This document shows, in pieces, positions 33,201 to 40,943 of a stretch of DNA of 64,000 bases. The notes under the pieces were generated by a model. The model had not been told where the DNA came from and did no database searches. It saw only the letters and a program-made list of their open reading frames with translations. The stretch lies in assembly GCF_007096885.1 (NCBI RefSeq), contig NZ_VJNO01000011.1, forward strand, positions 1 through 64,000, given 5' to 3'. The position numbers and the translations under genes were made by a program. Each line of letters opens with the position of its first letter. The first letter of the stretch is position 1. This stretch comes from Streptomyces sp. 130. GTDB taxonomy: Bacteria; Actinomycetota; Actinomycetes; Streptomycetales; Streptomycetaceae.

Positions 33201-33386
33201 GAGGCGGGTCTTGCCGACTCCGGCCTCGCCGCCGATGAGCAGGGCCTGCGGTGCGCCGCAGAACCCTCCGGCGGCGCCGGAGGGTTCTTTGGTGGCGCGG
33301 GTGAGCGCGCCGGTGAGCGAGTTGAGTTCGCCGGTGCGGCCGACGAACACGGGGCTGACTGACCTGGTCTCCACGTGGGCGAGCAT
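30246..33386 (-). CDS. large LuxR-type (LAL) ATPase regulator
   Basis: A 1046-residue regulator of the LAL class. The N-terminal AAA-type ATPase has Walker A IGGEAGVGKTR (about residue 50) and Walker B VVLVLEDLHWADS. A long TPR-like helical region (about 400-900) follows, then a C-terminal LuxR helix-turn-helix with GLTPREQDVHRLVAAGLTNR and the recognition helix SPKTASVHVSNILAKL. Such proteins often activate catabolic or secondary-metabolite genes. Start ATG 33386 gives MLAHVETRSVSPVFVGR; GTG 33374 is an alternative and neither has a clear Shine-Dalgarno. The target is unknown; the convergent sugar dehydrogenase is a possible but unproven partner. Confidence 0.88.
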   Translation of the reverse strand: MLAHVETRSVSPVFVGRTGELNSLTGALTRATKEPSGAAGGFCGAPQALLIGGEAGVGKTRLVEEFIAVAARRDAVVAVGGCVEIGAEGLPYAPFSTALRALRRALPDEMAAACAGQEGELARLLPELGETGRDGSDELGTARLFELTVRLLERLSADRAVVLVLEDLHWADSSTRHLLAYLFRTLRSGRLVVVGTYRADDIHRRHPLRPLLAEIDRLRTVRRIELARFTRSEVRRQLAGILAQTPEPALVDEIFERSDGNAFFVEELACILECGDGDGDGLPESLRDLLLVRVETLSADAQKVARIVAEGGSAVEYELLAAVAGLSEDDLIAALRTAVGANLLLTTPDGDGYRFRHSLVREAVSDDLLPGERSRLNRRYAQALEADPALVCDDERATRLASYWYGAHDPAKALPAVLKASVRARHRNAYAEQLRLLERALELWDDAPEDVRLTLRPIDYAEVYPTCGRDASSPLTYLDLLAEATVAARLGGERERAFTLCKKALRSLEGEDDALRTAWFWVQRSRLVQDLTRGDGWEELATAERLVRGLPPSKVHAFVLMLVAGWGALHRPGAETLAAAERAVEYAQLVGDEYIELHARLTRGWLNADAGAVDEGIAEMYAVRDRADELGLIDIMGRASINLPSTLEAMGRSREAVTAADHGIRVCHEHGVADMEAWVRTNQAMSLFSLGRWDEAEATTEAAARKSLSRKSQGLVASRRTELALARGDLAEAERQLAVTRRCFGSSDPQPQHFINPVRHTIQIAAAQGRLPEARAAFEAQAAEGFPTGTQRYAFPLLHAVAAAEADARGLPATEPGRPAVLDLVRGHLKRLPVLVPVWSAYALLVEAELARAEGVDTPDHWQGAARAFTPLHRPYELAQIHHRWAEALLVASHDRAAATNLLRDAHTTAVRLRARPLAETIELLAGRARLDLAGAGGEAGETPAAAVVPDGSGPVRDPSEEQLRAAAAAVESFGLTPREQDVHRLVAAGLTNRRIAEELYISPKTASVHVSNILAKLGVTGRGEAAALAHRLRLYPVPEQRTGPT

Positions 33387-33456
33387 CGCACACTGGTCCG
33401 ACAGTGCGGACGGAACGAGCCGTGCGGCGAGCGGCCCCCGGTCCACGGCCACCGCG

Positions 33457-33633
33457 TTACGCGGCGGGCGTGAACCGGTCCCGTACGCCGCTGGTACTCA
33501 CCGTCCTTCCGGATTCCTCGGGGAGGTTCCGGCGGGCGCGGCGGGCCCGGTACGCCTCACGGGCGAGGCGCTGGAGGCCGGCGCGGCGGATGAGTTCGGC
33601 GTGCATGACCTTGTGGAGTTCGTACTCGAACAC
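33457..33633 (-). CDS. small conserved protein, 58 aa
   Basis: A short basic protein beginning MFEYELHKVMHAELIRRAG, with many Arg residues in a central amphipathic helix. Proteins with this FEYEL...AELIRRA start are common in Streptomyces, but I know of no function. GTG 33633 is preceded by AGGGGGA at a suitable distance. It ends 70 bp upstream of the LuxR-type gene on the same strand, so co-transcription is possible. Confidence 0.65.
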   Translation of the reverse strand: MFEYELHKVMHAELIRRAGLQRLAREAYRARRARRNLPEESGRTVSTSGVRDRFTPAA

Positions 33634-33802
33634 GGCATGTCCCCCTGGGGTGAGGGCCCTTGCGGGCCTCGGTGGCGGCAGTTCCTCTGCCGTGCCACCA
33701 CTCTCGTCTCCCAGGGGGGTGCGCCGCATCGGGCGTGTTCCGCATCTGTGGCGTACGGGCGCCTTAGGCCGGGGGCCCCGCCACCGCTCAGGGCCGGTGA
33801 AA

Positions 33803-33839
33803 CCGCCCGGGCATGCCTTAGGGCGTGGTGTCCGGGCGG
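33803..33839 (-). terminator. terminator after the 191-aa membrane gene
   Basis: A composite stem: CCGCCCGG (33803-33810) pairs with CCGGGCGG (33832-33839), enclosing a second stem ATGCC/GGCGT around the tetraloop TTAG. It lies 20 bp beyond the stop of the membrane-protein gene. Confidence 0.6.
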
Positions 33840-33858
33840 CGGAACCCTCCTATCCGGC

Positions 33859-34434
33859 TCATCCGGCCGTCGTGGTGGGCAGGGCGACGATGAGGTCGAA
33901 GTACATGGCGAGGGAGATCAGGATGCCGAGGGCGCCGAGGGCGATGCCGCCGCGGGCGACCGCGCGGACCCATCCGGCCTGCGGCCGCGGGGCCGGGGCG
34001 CCGAACGCGGGCCGGACCAGGACGTAGCTGCCGACCAGCAGGGCGAGGAGGCCGAAGAGGCCGTTGACCAGGGCGGTGGCGTGCCAGGCGTCGCCGTATA
34101 TCTCGTTGATCTGCTGGGCGGCCGAGCCGCCGGAGGAGGTCTTGATCTGGCCGATCAGGGTCTCGCGCTCGGCGGCGACCCGGCCGCTCCAGGCGCCGGT
34201 GAGGCCGACGACGCCGAGTCCGGCGGAGACGACGGCCGCGGAGGCGGCTGCGAGCCGGCCGGAGGTCTGCTCGTCGGTGTCGTCCGCGTCGTCGGTCTCC
34301 TCGACCGCCTCCGGCTCGGCCCCGGGGCGCGTCTCGTCCCGGCCCTGCGGTTCCGGGTTCCGCGCCGCGGCGCGGTCGGTCTCGTCGGTCGTCTTCTCGC
34401 CGTCGATGACGGTCTCGGGCGTGCTGCGGTTCAT
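33859..34434 (-). CDS. membrane protein with acidic tail, 191 aa
   Basis: A protein with a hydrophilic, Glu/Asp-rich N-terminal 60 residues followed by three predicted membrane segments (about 65-82, 118-137 and 160-180). I do not recognise a family. ATG 34434 is chosen over 34443 because a minus-strand TAGCGT (34442-34447) lies exactly 7 bases before it. That spacing would give a leaderless transcript, and no Shine-Dalgarno is present. It lies beside the MMPL remnant. Confidence 0.65.
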   Translation of the reverse strand: MNRSTPETVIDGEKTTDETDRAAARNPEPQGRDETRPGAEPEAVEETDDADDTDEQTSGRLAAASAAVVSAGLGVVGLTGAWSGRVAAERETLIGQIKTSSGGSAAQQINEIYGDAWHATALVNGLFGLLALLVGSYVLVRPAFGAPAPRPQAGWVRAVARGGIALGALGILISLAMYFDLIVALPTTTAG

Positions 34435-34497
34435 GCGGCGCACGCTAGGTGCCGCAGATGAGAGGCCCCTTAACGCCTCCGGTCGCCCCGGCGGGGC

Positions 34498-34917
34498 TCA
34501 GTGGACACGCTCGGCCGGCTCGCTTTCGTACGTCCGCACGCCGGGCACCGGCACCCGTGCCGCCGGGCGGTCCGGCGGTTCGATGCTCAGCCGGGGCAGA
34601 CGGCCCTCCAGCCGGCCGGGGAGCCACCAGTTGGCGCCGCCCAGCAGGTGCATGAGGGCCGGGACGAGCAGGGTGCGCAGGACGAAGGCGTCCAGGGCGA
34701 CGGCCGCCGCGAGGGCGATGCCGAACATCGCGATCACGCGGTCGCCGCTCAGGACGAAGGCGAGGAACACCGAGATCATGATCACAGCGGCCGAGTTGAT
34801 CACCCGGCTGGTCTCGGCGAGGCCCACCCGGACCGCCCGCCGGTTGTCACGGGTCTCCGGCCACTCCTCGTACATCCGGCCGACCGGGATCTTTGTCCCT
34901 TTCGTGGCCATGGTCAC
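34498..34917 (-). pseudogene. MMPL/RND transporter C-terminal remnant
   Basis: A 139-residue frame that reads like the last fifth of an MMPL-family lipid or drug exporter. It has the cytoplasmic stretch YEEWPETRDNRRAVRVGLAE, then the last two membrane helices (SAAVIMISVFLAFVLSG and MFGIALAAAVALDAFVLRT) and the typical tail LLGGANWWLPGRLEGRLPRL. MMPL proteins are normally over 700 residues. The missing N-terminal part is not found upstream, where phospholipase C begins 54 bp away. It looks like the stump left by a deletion that joined this gene's end to the phospholipase locus. Confidence 0.75.
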
Positions 34918-34963
34918 AGGGTCCGGTCCGCAACCGCACCGGGATGGATCAGACCCTGTGACC
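34912..34963 (-). terminator. inverted repeat after phospholipase C
   Basis: A perfect 12 bp repeat GGTCACAGGGTC (34912-34923) and GACCCTGTGACC (34952-34963) with a 28-base loop, 8 bp beyond the phospholipase stop. It overlaps the apparent start of the MMPL remnant, so it may serve as terminator and may also mark the deletion junction. Confidence 0.6.
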
Positions 34964-34971
34964 TGCGCCCG

Positions 34972-37080
34972 TCAGCCGGAGACGCTCGCCCGGCCGTTCT
35001 CGATGTGCCCCATGAGCCGCCGCCGGAAGCCGCTCTCGCCCTCGGCGGTGACCACCAGGTCGTACCAGCCGTGCGCGTCGGCCGCCGAGTGCACGACCGT
35101 ACGGCTGCGGCCCGGCTTGACGGTGATGCGGCGGGTCCAGCCCCTCAGGTCGGCCTCGTCCACGTAACCGAGCGGCCGGACCAGGAAGGTCAGGGCCCGG
35201 CGGCCGTTGTTGCTCAGGGTGAGGTGCAGATCGCGGTCGCGGCCGTCGACCCGGCTGGTGACCTCCGCCCCGCCGTCGGCCGCCCCCTCGAACTCGCGCC
35301 GGAAGCCGTTCGGCCCGGTGACCGTGAAGCGGTACGCCTCCCCCGCGACCGGTACGGTCCAGTGTCCGTCGCGCCGGACGTCCTGGTGCTGCGGGGCGGT
35401 GAACTCACCCGCGTACGGGTACAGCGCGAAGTGCACGGACGACCGGCCGCTGTTGGCGAGCTCCACCCGCAGACCGCCGCCGGTCCGCCGGACCTGGGCG
35501 TCGGGCTGGTAGGGCAGCGGGCGCGCCGGGCGTACGCCGGGCTCCTGCTCGGGCAGCCGCTGCACGGCGGGCGGCTTCGGCGACCAGCGGCCGCTGAGCG
35601 GCGGGATCGCCCCGGGCCGCTGCACGGCCGGCTGCCGCCGCTTGCGGGTGAAGTCGAACGCGGAGGTGAGGTCGCCGGTGACCTGCCGCCGCCAGTCGCC
35701 GATGTTGGGCTCCTCGACGCCCGTCCAGCGCTCCAGGAAGCGGATGACGGAGGTGTGGTCGAAGACCTCGGAGCAGACGTAGCCGCCCACGGTCCACGGC
35801 GAGACGACGAGCATCGGCACCCGGACGCCGAGGCCGGTCGGACGGCCCTCCCACTGCTCGTCGGTCACGCCGGGAGGCGCGACGGGCGGCGGGACGTGGT
35901 CGAAGAAGCCGTCGTTCTCGTCGTAGTTGATCAGCACGGCGGTGTGCCGCCAGACGTCCGGGTGCTTGCCGAGCGCGTCGAGGATCTTGTAGACGACGGT
36001 GGCGCTGTGCACCGGCGAGGAGACGCTCGGGTGCTCGGAGTCGATCGCCGACGGGACCAGGTAGGAGACCTCGGGCAGCGTTCCGGCCGCCACGTCCTTG
36101 GCGAACTCCTCGGCCAGCTTCCCGGTCGGCACCCGGCGCAGTCCCCGCTCGAAGAGGCTGCGCTCCTGCCGGGTGAGCGTGGCCACGCCCTCCTCCAGCA
36201 GCCCGAGAAGCCGCTCCCGTTCGGTCTCCGAGGCGCCCCGGACCTGCGCGTAGAAGGACTCCATGTAGGTATGGCCGCCGGTCTTCGACAGGGCCTTGCG
36301 GGCGACCGCCTTGAAGGTGGCGTAGAACTCGATCTGATTGTCGGTGAAGTTCTCCCACTCGGTGTACGTGCGCCAGCTGCGCCCGGCCTTCTCCAGCCGC
36401 TCGGCATAGGTCGACCAGTCGTATCCGGGGTGCGTGCCCTCGCTGTACGCGTCATTGCCGACGGCCCGCTTGCCGTTCGGCTCGAAGCCGGTCTTCCCGC
36501 TCCACAGATGGTTGCGGTTGGGGCTGGTGGAGCTGTGGATCGAGGAGTGGTACGCGTCGCAGACGGTGAAGGTGTCGGCCAGTTCGTAGTGCAGCGGGAT
36601 GTCGCGGCGGTCGTAGTACGCCATCGTGGCCGCGGTCTTGGCGCTGATCCAGCCGTTCATCCAGCCGCCGGCCCACGCCTTCGCACCGCCGTTCCAGGAG
36701 TGGTCGAGGGCGCCGATGTACTGGAGGTCCTTCTGCTGCTCCGCGGCGGCCTCGCGGACCGGGAAGGGCAGCACGGTGGAGCCGGCCGCGCCGGGCTGCT
36801 CGAACACCGATGTGCCGCCGGGCAGTTCGACGGCGTTGCGGTCGCCGAAGCCGCGCACACCGCGCAGGGTGCCGAAGTAGTGGTCGAAGGAACGATTCTC
36901 CTGCATCAGGATCACCACGTGCCTGATGTCCCGCAGCCCTCCGCCGCCGGGCCCCGGGTGGGCGGGCTGCGCGGCGATGGCGGCCTGGAGGGACGGCGGC
37001 AGGAACGATCCCGCCGCGGCGACGCCGAGTGCGCCGCCGCCCAGCGCGAAGAGCCGTCGCCGTGACATGTCCGTGGTCAA
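34972..37080 (-). CDS. Tat-exported phosphocholine-specific phospholipase C
   Basis: A 702-residue secreted phosphoesterase of the non-haemolytic PlcC/N family. The N-terminus has a twin-arginine signal (MSRRRLFALGGGALG, then a hydrophobic stretch ending near SFLPPSLQAAIA). The alkaline-phosphatase-like catalytic domain contains VVILMQENRSFDHYFGT, NRNHLWSG and VLINYDENDGFFDH. Two immunoglobulin-like C-terminal domains (about 500-700) follow. It would release phosphate esters from phosphatidylcholine and similar lipids. TTG 37080 is used because GGGAGG lies 5 nt before it; ATG 37068 is the alternative. Related enzymes are often phosphate-starvation induced, but no Pho box was identified. Confidence 0.92.
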   Translation of the reverse strand: MTTDMSRRRLFALGGGALGVAAAGSFLPPSLQAAIAAQPAHPGPGGGGLRDIRHVVILMQENRSFDHYFGTLRGVRGFGDRNAVELPGGTSVFEQPGAAGSTVLPFPVREAAAEQQKDLQYIGALDHSWNGGAKAWAGGWMNGWISAKTAATMAYYDRRDIPLHYELADTFTVCDAYHSSIHSSTSPNRNHLWSGKTGFEPNGKRAVGNDAYSEGTHPGYDWSTYAERLEKAGRSWRTYTEWENFTDNQIEFYATFKAVARKALSKTGGHTYMESFYAQVRGASETERERLLGLLEEGVATLTRQERSLFERGLRRVPTGKLAEEFAKDVAAGTLPEVSYLVPSAIDSEHPSVSSPVHSATVVYKILDALGKHPDVWRHTAVLINYDENDGFFDHVPPPVAPPGVTDEQWEGRPTGLGVRVPMLVVSPWTVGGYVCSEVFDHTSVIRFLERWTGVEEPNIGDWRRQVTGDLTSAFDFTRKRRQPAVQRPGAIPPLSGRWSPKPPAVQRLPEQEPGVRPARPLPYQPDAQVRRTGGGLRVELANSGRSSVHFALYPYAGEFTAPQHQDVRRDGHWTVPVAGEAYRFTVTGPNGFRREFEGAADGGAEVTSRVDGRDRDLHLTLSNNGRRALTFLVRPLGYVDEADLRGWTRRITVKPGRSRTVVHSAADAHGWYDLVVTAEGESGFRRRLMGHIENGRASVSG

Positions 37081-37200
37081 AAGAGCCTCCCCATTCCGGT
37101 GGTTACAGCGGGGAAGCTATGCAGGCCGGGTGGCGCGGGGAAGGACTGCGCGCGGACCGGTGGTTAACGTCCAACAGGTCCGCCCGAAAGTCCAAGCACG

Positions 37201-37250
37201 CCGAAGGGGCGGGGCCGGCGGTCTCCCGACCGGCGGCCCCGCCCCTTCGG
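37201..37250 (-). terminator. terminator of the gat operon
   Basis: A perfect 16 bp stem CCGAAGGGGCGGGGCC (37201-37216) with GGCCCCGCCCCTTCGG (37235-37250). The loop itself folds on GGTC/GACC. It lies 14 bp beyond the gatB stop. Confidence 0.9.
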
Positions 37251-37263
37251 GCCGTGCGGGGGG

Positions 37264-38772
37264 TCAGCCCTCGACGCCGAGCTTCTCCAGGATCAGCTCG
37301 CGGACCCGGGCCGCGTCCGCCTGGCCCCGGGTCGCCTTCATGACCGCGCCGACCAGCGCGCCGGCCGCCGCGACCTTGCCGCCGCGGATCTTGTCCGCGA
37401 TGGCCGCGTTGCCCGCGATGGCCTCGTCCACGGCGGTGGACAGCGCGCCCTCGTCGGAGACGACCTTCAGGCCGCGCTTCTCGACCACGGTGTCCGGGTC
37501 GCCCTCGCCGGCGAGCACGCCCTCCAGGACCTGGCGGGCCAGCTTGTCGTTGAGGTCGCCCGCGGCGACGAGCTCGGCGACCCGGGCGACCTGCGCCGGG
37601 GTGACGGGCAGCTCGTCCAGGCCGCGGCCGGTCTCGTTGGCGTTGCGGGCCAGCTCGCCCATCCACCACTTCCGGGCCTGGTCCGAGGGGGCGCCCGCCT
37701 CGATCGTGGCGACGATCAGGTCGACCGCGCCCGCGTTGAGGATGGACTGCATGTCGTGCTCGGAGACGCCCCACTCCTCCTTGAGCCGGGCGCGGCGGAC
37801 CCGCGGCAGCTCCGGGAGGCCGCCCCGCAGCTCCTCGACCCATTCGCGGGCCGGGGCGACCGGCACGAGGTCGGGCTCGGGGAAGTAGCGGTAGTCCTCG
37901 GCGTTGTCCTTGATGCGGCCGGCCGTGGTGGAGCCGTCCTCCTCGTGGAAGTGCCGGGTCTCCTGGACGACCGTGCCGCCGGAGTTCAGCACCGCGGCGT
38001 GGCGCTGGATCTCGAAGCGGGCGGCGCGCTCGACGGAACGCAGCGAGTTCACGTTCTTCGTCTCGGAGCGCGTACCGAAGGTCTCGGTGCCGTGCGGGCG
38101 CAGCGACAGGTTGACGTCGCAGCGCATCTGGCCCATCTCCATGCGGGCCTCGGAGACGCCGAGCGCCTTGATGAGCTCGCGCAGCTCGGAGACGTAGGCC
38201 CGGGCGACCTCGGGGGCGCGTGCGCCCGCTCCCTCGATCGGCTTGGTGACGATCTCGATGAGCGGGATGCCCGCGCGGTTGTAGTCGAGCAGGGAGTGGG
38301 ACGCGCCGTGGATACGGCCGGTGGCGCCGCCGACGTGCGTCGACTTGCCGGTGTCCTCCTCCATGTGGGCGCGTTCGATCTGCACCCGGAAGACCTCGCC
38401 GTCCTCCAGCTGGACGTCCAGATAGCCGTTGAAGGCGATCGGCTCGTCGTACTGGGAGGTCTGGAAGTTCTTCGGCATGTCCGGATAGAAGTAGTTCTTC
38501 CGGGCGAAGCGGCACCACTCGGCGATCTCGCAGTTCAGCGCGAGGCCGATCTTGATCGCGGACTCCACGCCGATCTCGTTGACGACCGGCAGCGCGCCGG
38601 GCAGCCCGAGGCAGACCGGGCAGGTCTGCGTGTTGGCGTCCTGCCCCAGCTCGGTGGAGCAGCCGCAGAACATCTTCGTCTTGGTGCCGAGCTCCACATG
38701 GACCTCAAGGCCCATGACGGGGTCGTACGTCGCGAGGGCGTCCTCGTACGACTCCAGGTCGATGACAGTCAC
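37264..38772 (-). CDS. gatB: Asp-tRNA(Asn)/Glu-tRNA(Gln) amidotransferase subunit B
   Basis: A 502-residue kinase-like subunit of the GatCAB complex. It recognises misacylated tRNA and phosphorylates the carboxylate before amidation. The N-terminal cradle has [20 protein letters not shown] with the zinc cysteines (CGC, CPVC). CDVNLSLRP and the ATP-binding strand follow, then helical and YqeY/tail domains at the C-terminus. It is the last gene of gatC-gatA-small protein-gatB, 15 bp behind the small membrane gene. It is needed where GlnRS and/or AsnRS are absent, as in actinomycetes. Confidence 0.96.
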   Translation of the reverse strand: MTVIDLESYEDALATYDPVMGLEVHVELGTKTKMFCGCSTELGQDANTQTCPVCLGLPGALPVVNEIGVESAIKIGLALNCEIAEWCRFARKNYFYPDMPKNFQTSQYDEPIAFNGYLDVQLEDGEVFRVQIERAHMEEDTGKSTHVGGATGRIHGASHSLLDYNRAGIPLIEIVTKPIEGAGARAPEVARAYVSELRELIKALGVSEARMEMGQMRCDVNLSLRPHGTETFGTRSETKNVNSLRSVERAARFEIQRHAAVLNSGGTVVQETRHFHEEDGSTTAGRIKDNAEDYRYFPEPDLVPVAPAREWVEELRGGLPELPRVRRARLKEEWGVSEHDMQSILNAGAVDLIVATIEAGAPSDQARKWWMGELARNANETGRGLDELPVTPAQVARVAELVAAGDLNDKLARQVLEGVLAGEGDPDTVVEKRGLKVVSDEGALSTAVDEAIAGNAAIADKIRGGKVAAAGALVGAVMKATRGQADAARVRELILEKLGVEG

Positions 38773-38787
38773 GGAAAACTTTCCCTC

Positions 38788-39030
38788 TCAGCCCAGCAGT
38801 ACGTCGTCGTCGCCGAGACGCTTCAGTTCGCGATAGAGGATCGCGAGGCCGGTCACGATCGCCGCGGCGGACACGGCGGCGTCGATGAGGCGCAGCGTGT
38901 CGTTGTCCGAGCGGGCCAGCTTCGCCTGCTTGGCGACGCTGAGCGCGCCGAAGGCGGTGGTGCCCATCGACACGTACAGCCCGGTCTTCGACTTCTTGAA
39001 GTTCTTGGCCTTCTTGGTCATGGCGCTCAT
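38788..39030 (-). CDS. small membrane protein within the gat operon, 80 aa
   Basis: A protein with a lysine-rich N-terminus ([20 protein letters not shown]). It has one membrane segment about 18-35, a polar middle, and a second hydrophobic stretch ([14 protein letters not shown], about 49-64). It ends in DDDVLLG. Its ATG overlaps the gatA stop by 4 bp, so it is translationally coupled to the amidotransferase. I do not recognise a function. The position between gatA and gatB appears conserved in Streptomyces, from memory. Upstream residues in the longer frame are shadows of gatA. Confidence 0.78.
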   Translation of the reverse strand: MSAMTKKAKNFKKSKTGLYVSMGTTAFGALSVAKQAKLARSDNDTLRLIDAAVSAAAIVTGLAILYRELKRLGDDDVLLG

Positions 39031-40529
39031 AGCGACGGAGCCTCCTCGAGCAGCGGGTGTCCCCACTTTTCCACGAAAGCGGCCTCGACGGCGGCTCCGA
39101 CCTTGTACAGCCGGTCGTCCTTCATCGCGGGGGCGATGATCTGGAGCCCGACGGGCAGGCCGTCCTCGGGGGCCAGGCCGCAGGGCAGCGACATGGCGGC
39201 GTTGCCGGCGAGGTTGGTCGGAATGGTGCACAGGTCGGCCAGGTACATCGCCATCGGGTCGTCGGCGCGCTCGCCGATCGGGAAGGCGGTGGTGGGCGTG
39301 GTCGGCGAGACGATCACGTCGACCTGCTCGAACGCCTGCTCGAACTCGCGCGTGATCAGCGTGCGGACCTTCTGCGCGGAGCCGTAGTACGCGTCGTAGT
39401 AGCCGGAGCTGAGCGCGTACGTGCCGAGGATGATGCGGCGCTTGACCTCGTCGCCGAAGCCGGCCTCGCGGGTGAGCGCGGTGACGTCCTCGGCGGACTT
39501 CGTGCCGTCGTCCCCGACGCGCAGCCCGTAGCGCATGGCGTCGAACCGGGCCAGGTTCGAGGAGCACTCGGACGGCGCGATCAGGTAGTACGCCGAAAGG
39601 GCGAGGTCGAACGTCGGGCAGTCCAGCTCCACGACCGTGGCGCCGAGCGACTTCAGCAGCTCGACCGACTCGTTGAAGCGCTGGACGACACCGGCCTGGT
39701 AGCCCTCGCCGGAGAACTGCTTGACGACGCCGACGCGCATGCCCTGGACGGAGCCGTTGCGCGCGGCCTCCACGACCGGCGGGACCGGCGCGTCGATCGA
39801 CGTCGAGTCCATCGGGTCGTGCCCGGCGATCGCCTCGTGCAGCAGGGCCGCGTCCAGGACCGTGCGGGCGCAGGGGCCGCCCTGGTCGAGGGAGGAGGAG
39901 AAGGCGACCATGCCGTAGCGGGAGACCCCGCCGTAGGTGGGCTTGACGCCGACCGTGCCGGTGACGGCGGCGGGCTGGCGGATGGAGCCGCCGGTGTCCG
40001 TGCCGATGGCGAGCGGGGCCTCGTAGGCGGCGAGGGCGGCCGAGGAGCCGCCGCCGGAGCCGCCGGGGATGCGGGTGAGGTCCCAGGGGTTGCCGGTGGG
40101 GCCGTAGGCGCTGTTCTCGGTGGAGGACCCCATGGCGAACTCGTCCATGTTGGTCTTGCCGAGGATGACGACGTCGGCGGCCTTCAGCTTCCGCGTGAGG
40201 GTCGCGTCGTACGGCGGGACCCAGCCCTCCAGGATCTTCGAGCCGACGGTGGTCGGCATGTCCTGCGTGGTGAAGATGTCCTTGAGCGCGAGCGGGACGC
40301 CGGCCAGCGGGCCCAGCTTCTCGCCGGCCGCCTTCTTGGCGTCCACGGCACGCGCCTGGGCGAGCGCGCCCTCGCGGTCGACGTGCAGGAAGGCGTGCAC
40401 CTTCTCGTCCACGGCGTCGATCCGCGCGAGGTGGGCCTCGGTGACCTGGACGGCGGTGAGCTCGCCGGAGGCGATCTTCGCGGCGATCTCGGCCGCGGTG
40501 AGCTTGATGATGCTGCTGGTGTCGGTCAT
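39027..40529 (-). CDS. gatA: Asp-tRNA(Asn)/Glu-tRNA(Gln) amidotransferase subunit A
   Basis: A 500-residue amidase-signature subunit that releases ammonia from glutamine for GatB. The Ser-cisSer-Lys catalytic set is seen in VPLALKDIF (Lys), [10 protein letters not shown] and [11 protein letters not shown]. It follows gatC by 5 bp and overlaps the small membrane gene by 4 bp. Confidence 0.96.
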   Translation of the reverse strand: MTDTSSIIKLTAAEIAAKIASGELTAVQVTEAHLARIDAVDEKVHAFLHVDREGALAQARAVDAKKAAGEKLGPLAGVPLALKDIFTTQDMPTTVGSKILEGWVPPYDATLTRKLKAADVVILGKTNMDEFAMGSSTENSAYGPTGNPWDLTRIPGGSGGGSSAALAAYEAPLAIGTDTGGSIRQPAAVTGTVGVKPTYGGVSRYGMVAFSSSLDQGGPCARTVLDAALLHEAIAGHDPMDSTSIDAPVPPVVEAARNGSVQGMRVGVVKQFSGEGYQAGVVQRFNESVELLKSLGATVVELDCPTFDLALSAYYLIAPSECSSNLARFDAMRYGLRVGDDGTKSAEDVTALTREAGFGDEVKRRIILGTYALSSGYYDAYYGSAQKVRTLITREFEQAFEQVDVIVSPTTPTTAFPIGERADDPMAMYLADLCTIPTNLAGNAAMSLPCGLAPEDGLPVGLQIIAPAMKDDRLYKVGAAVEAAFVEKWGHPLLEEAPSL

Positions 40530-40534
40530 GGCTG

Positions 40535-40831
40535 TCAGTCCTCCCCCAGGATCTGCGGCACCTTGAAACGCTGCTGCTCCTGGGCCGGGGCGCCGGAGAG
40601 CGCCTGCTCGGGGGTGAGAGACGGACGGACGACGTCCGCCCGCATGACGTTCGTCAGCGGCAGCGGGTGGGAGGTCGGCGGTACGTCTTGGTCGGCGACC
40701 TCGGAGACGCGGGCGACCGCGCCGATGATGTCGTCGAGCTGTCCGGCGAAGTGGTCGAGCTCTTCGCCCTTCAGCTCCAGACGCGCCAGCCGGGCGAGGT
40801 GGGCGACCTCCTCGCGCGTGATGCCAGGCAT
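40535..40831 (-). CDS. gatC: Asp-tRNA(Asn)/Glu-tRNA(Gln) amidotransferase subunit C
   Basis: A 98-residue belt-like subunit that wraps and stabilises GatA on GatB. It begins [18 protein letters not shown] and contains [19 protein letters not shown], both family hallmarks. ATG 40831 is chosen by family length. It is the first gene of the gat operon. Confidence 0.95.
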   Translation of the reverse strand: MPGITREEVAHLARLARLELKGEELDHFAGQLDDIIGAVARVSEVADQDVPPTSHPLPLTNVMRADVVRPSLTPEQALSGAPAQEQQRFKVPQILGED

Positions 40832-40943
40832 GCAGCGATCCTCAGGGGTTGGTGTGTGGTTTTGGCCCAATCCTATGGGGTCGGCCACACGCCGGAGGAC
40901 ACGGTTGTACGGGATGCCGCTACGCCGTCCGCACGGCAGGCCG

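Noticed and set aside
34498..34963. Mobile-element remnant explaining the MMPL stump
   Set aside because: No transposase, no target duplication and no terminal repeats beyond one 12 bp inverted repeat that also fits a terminator.
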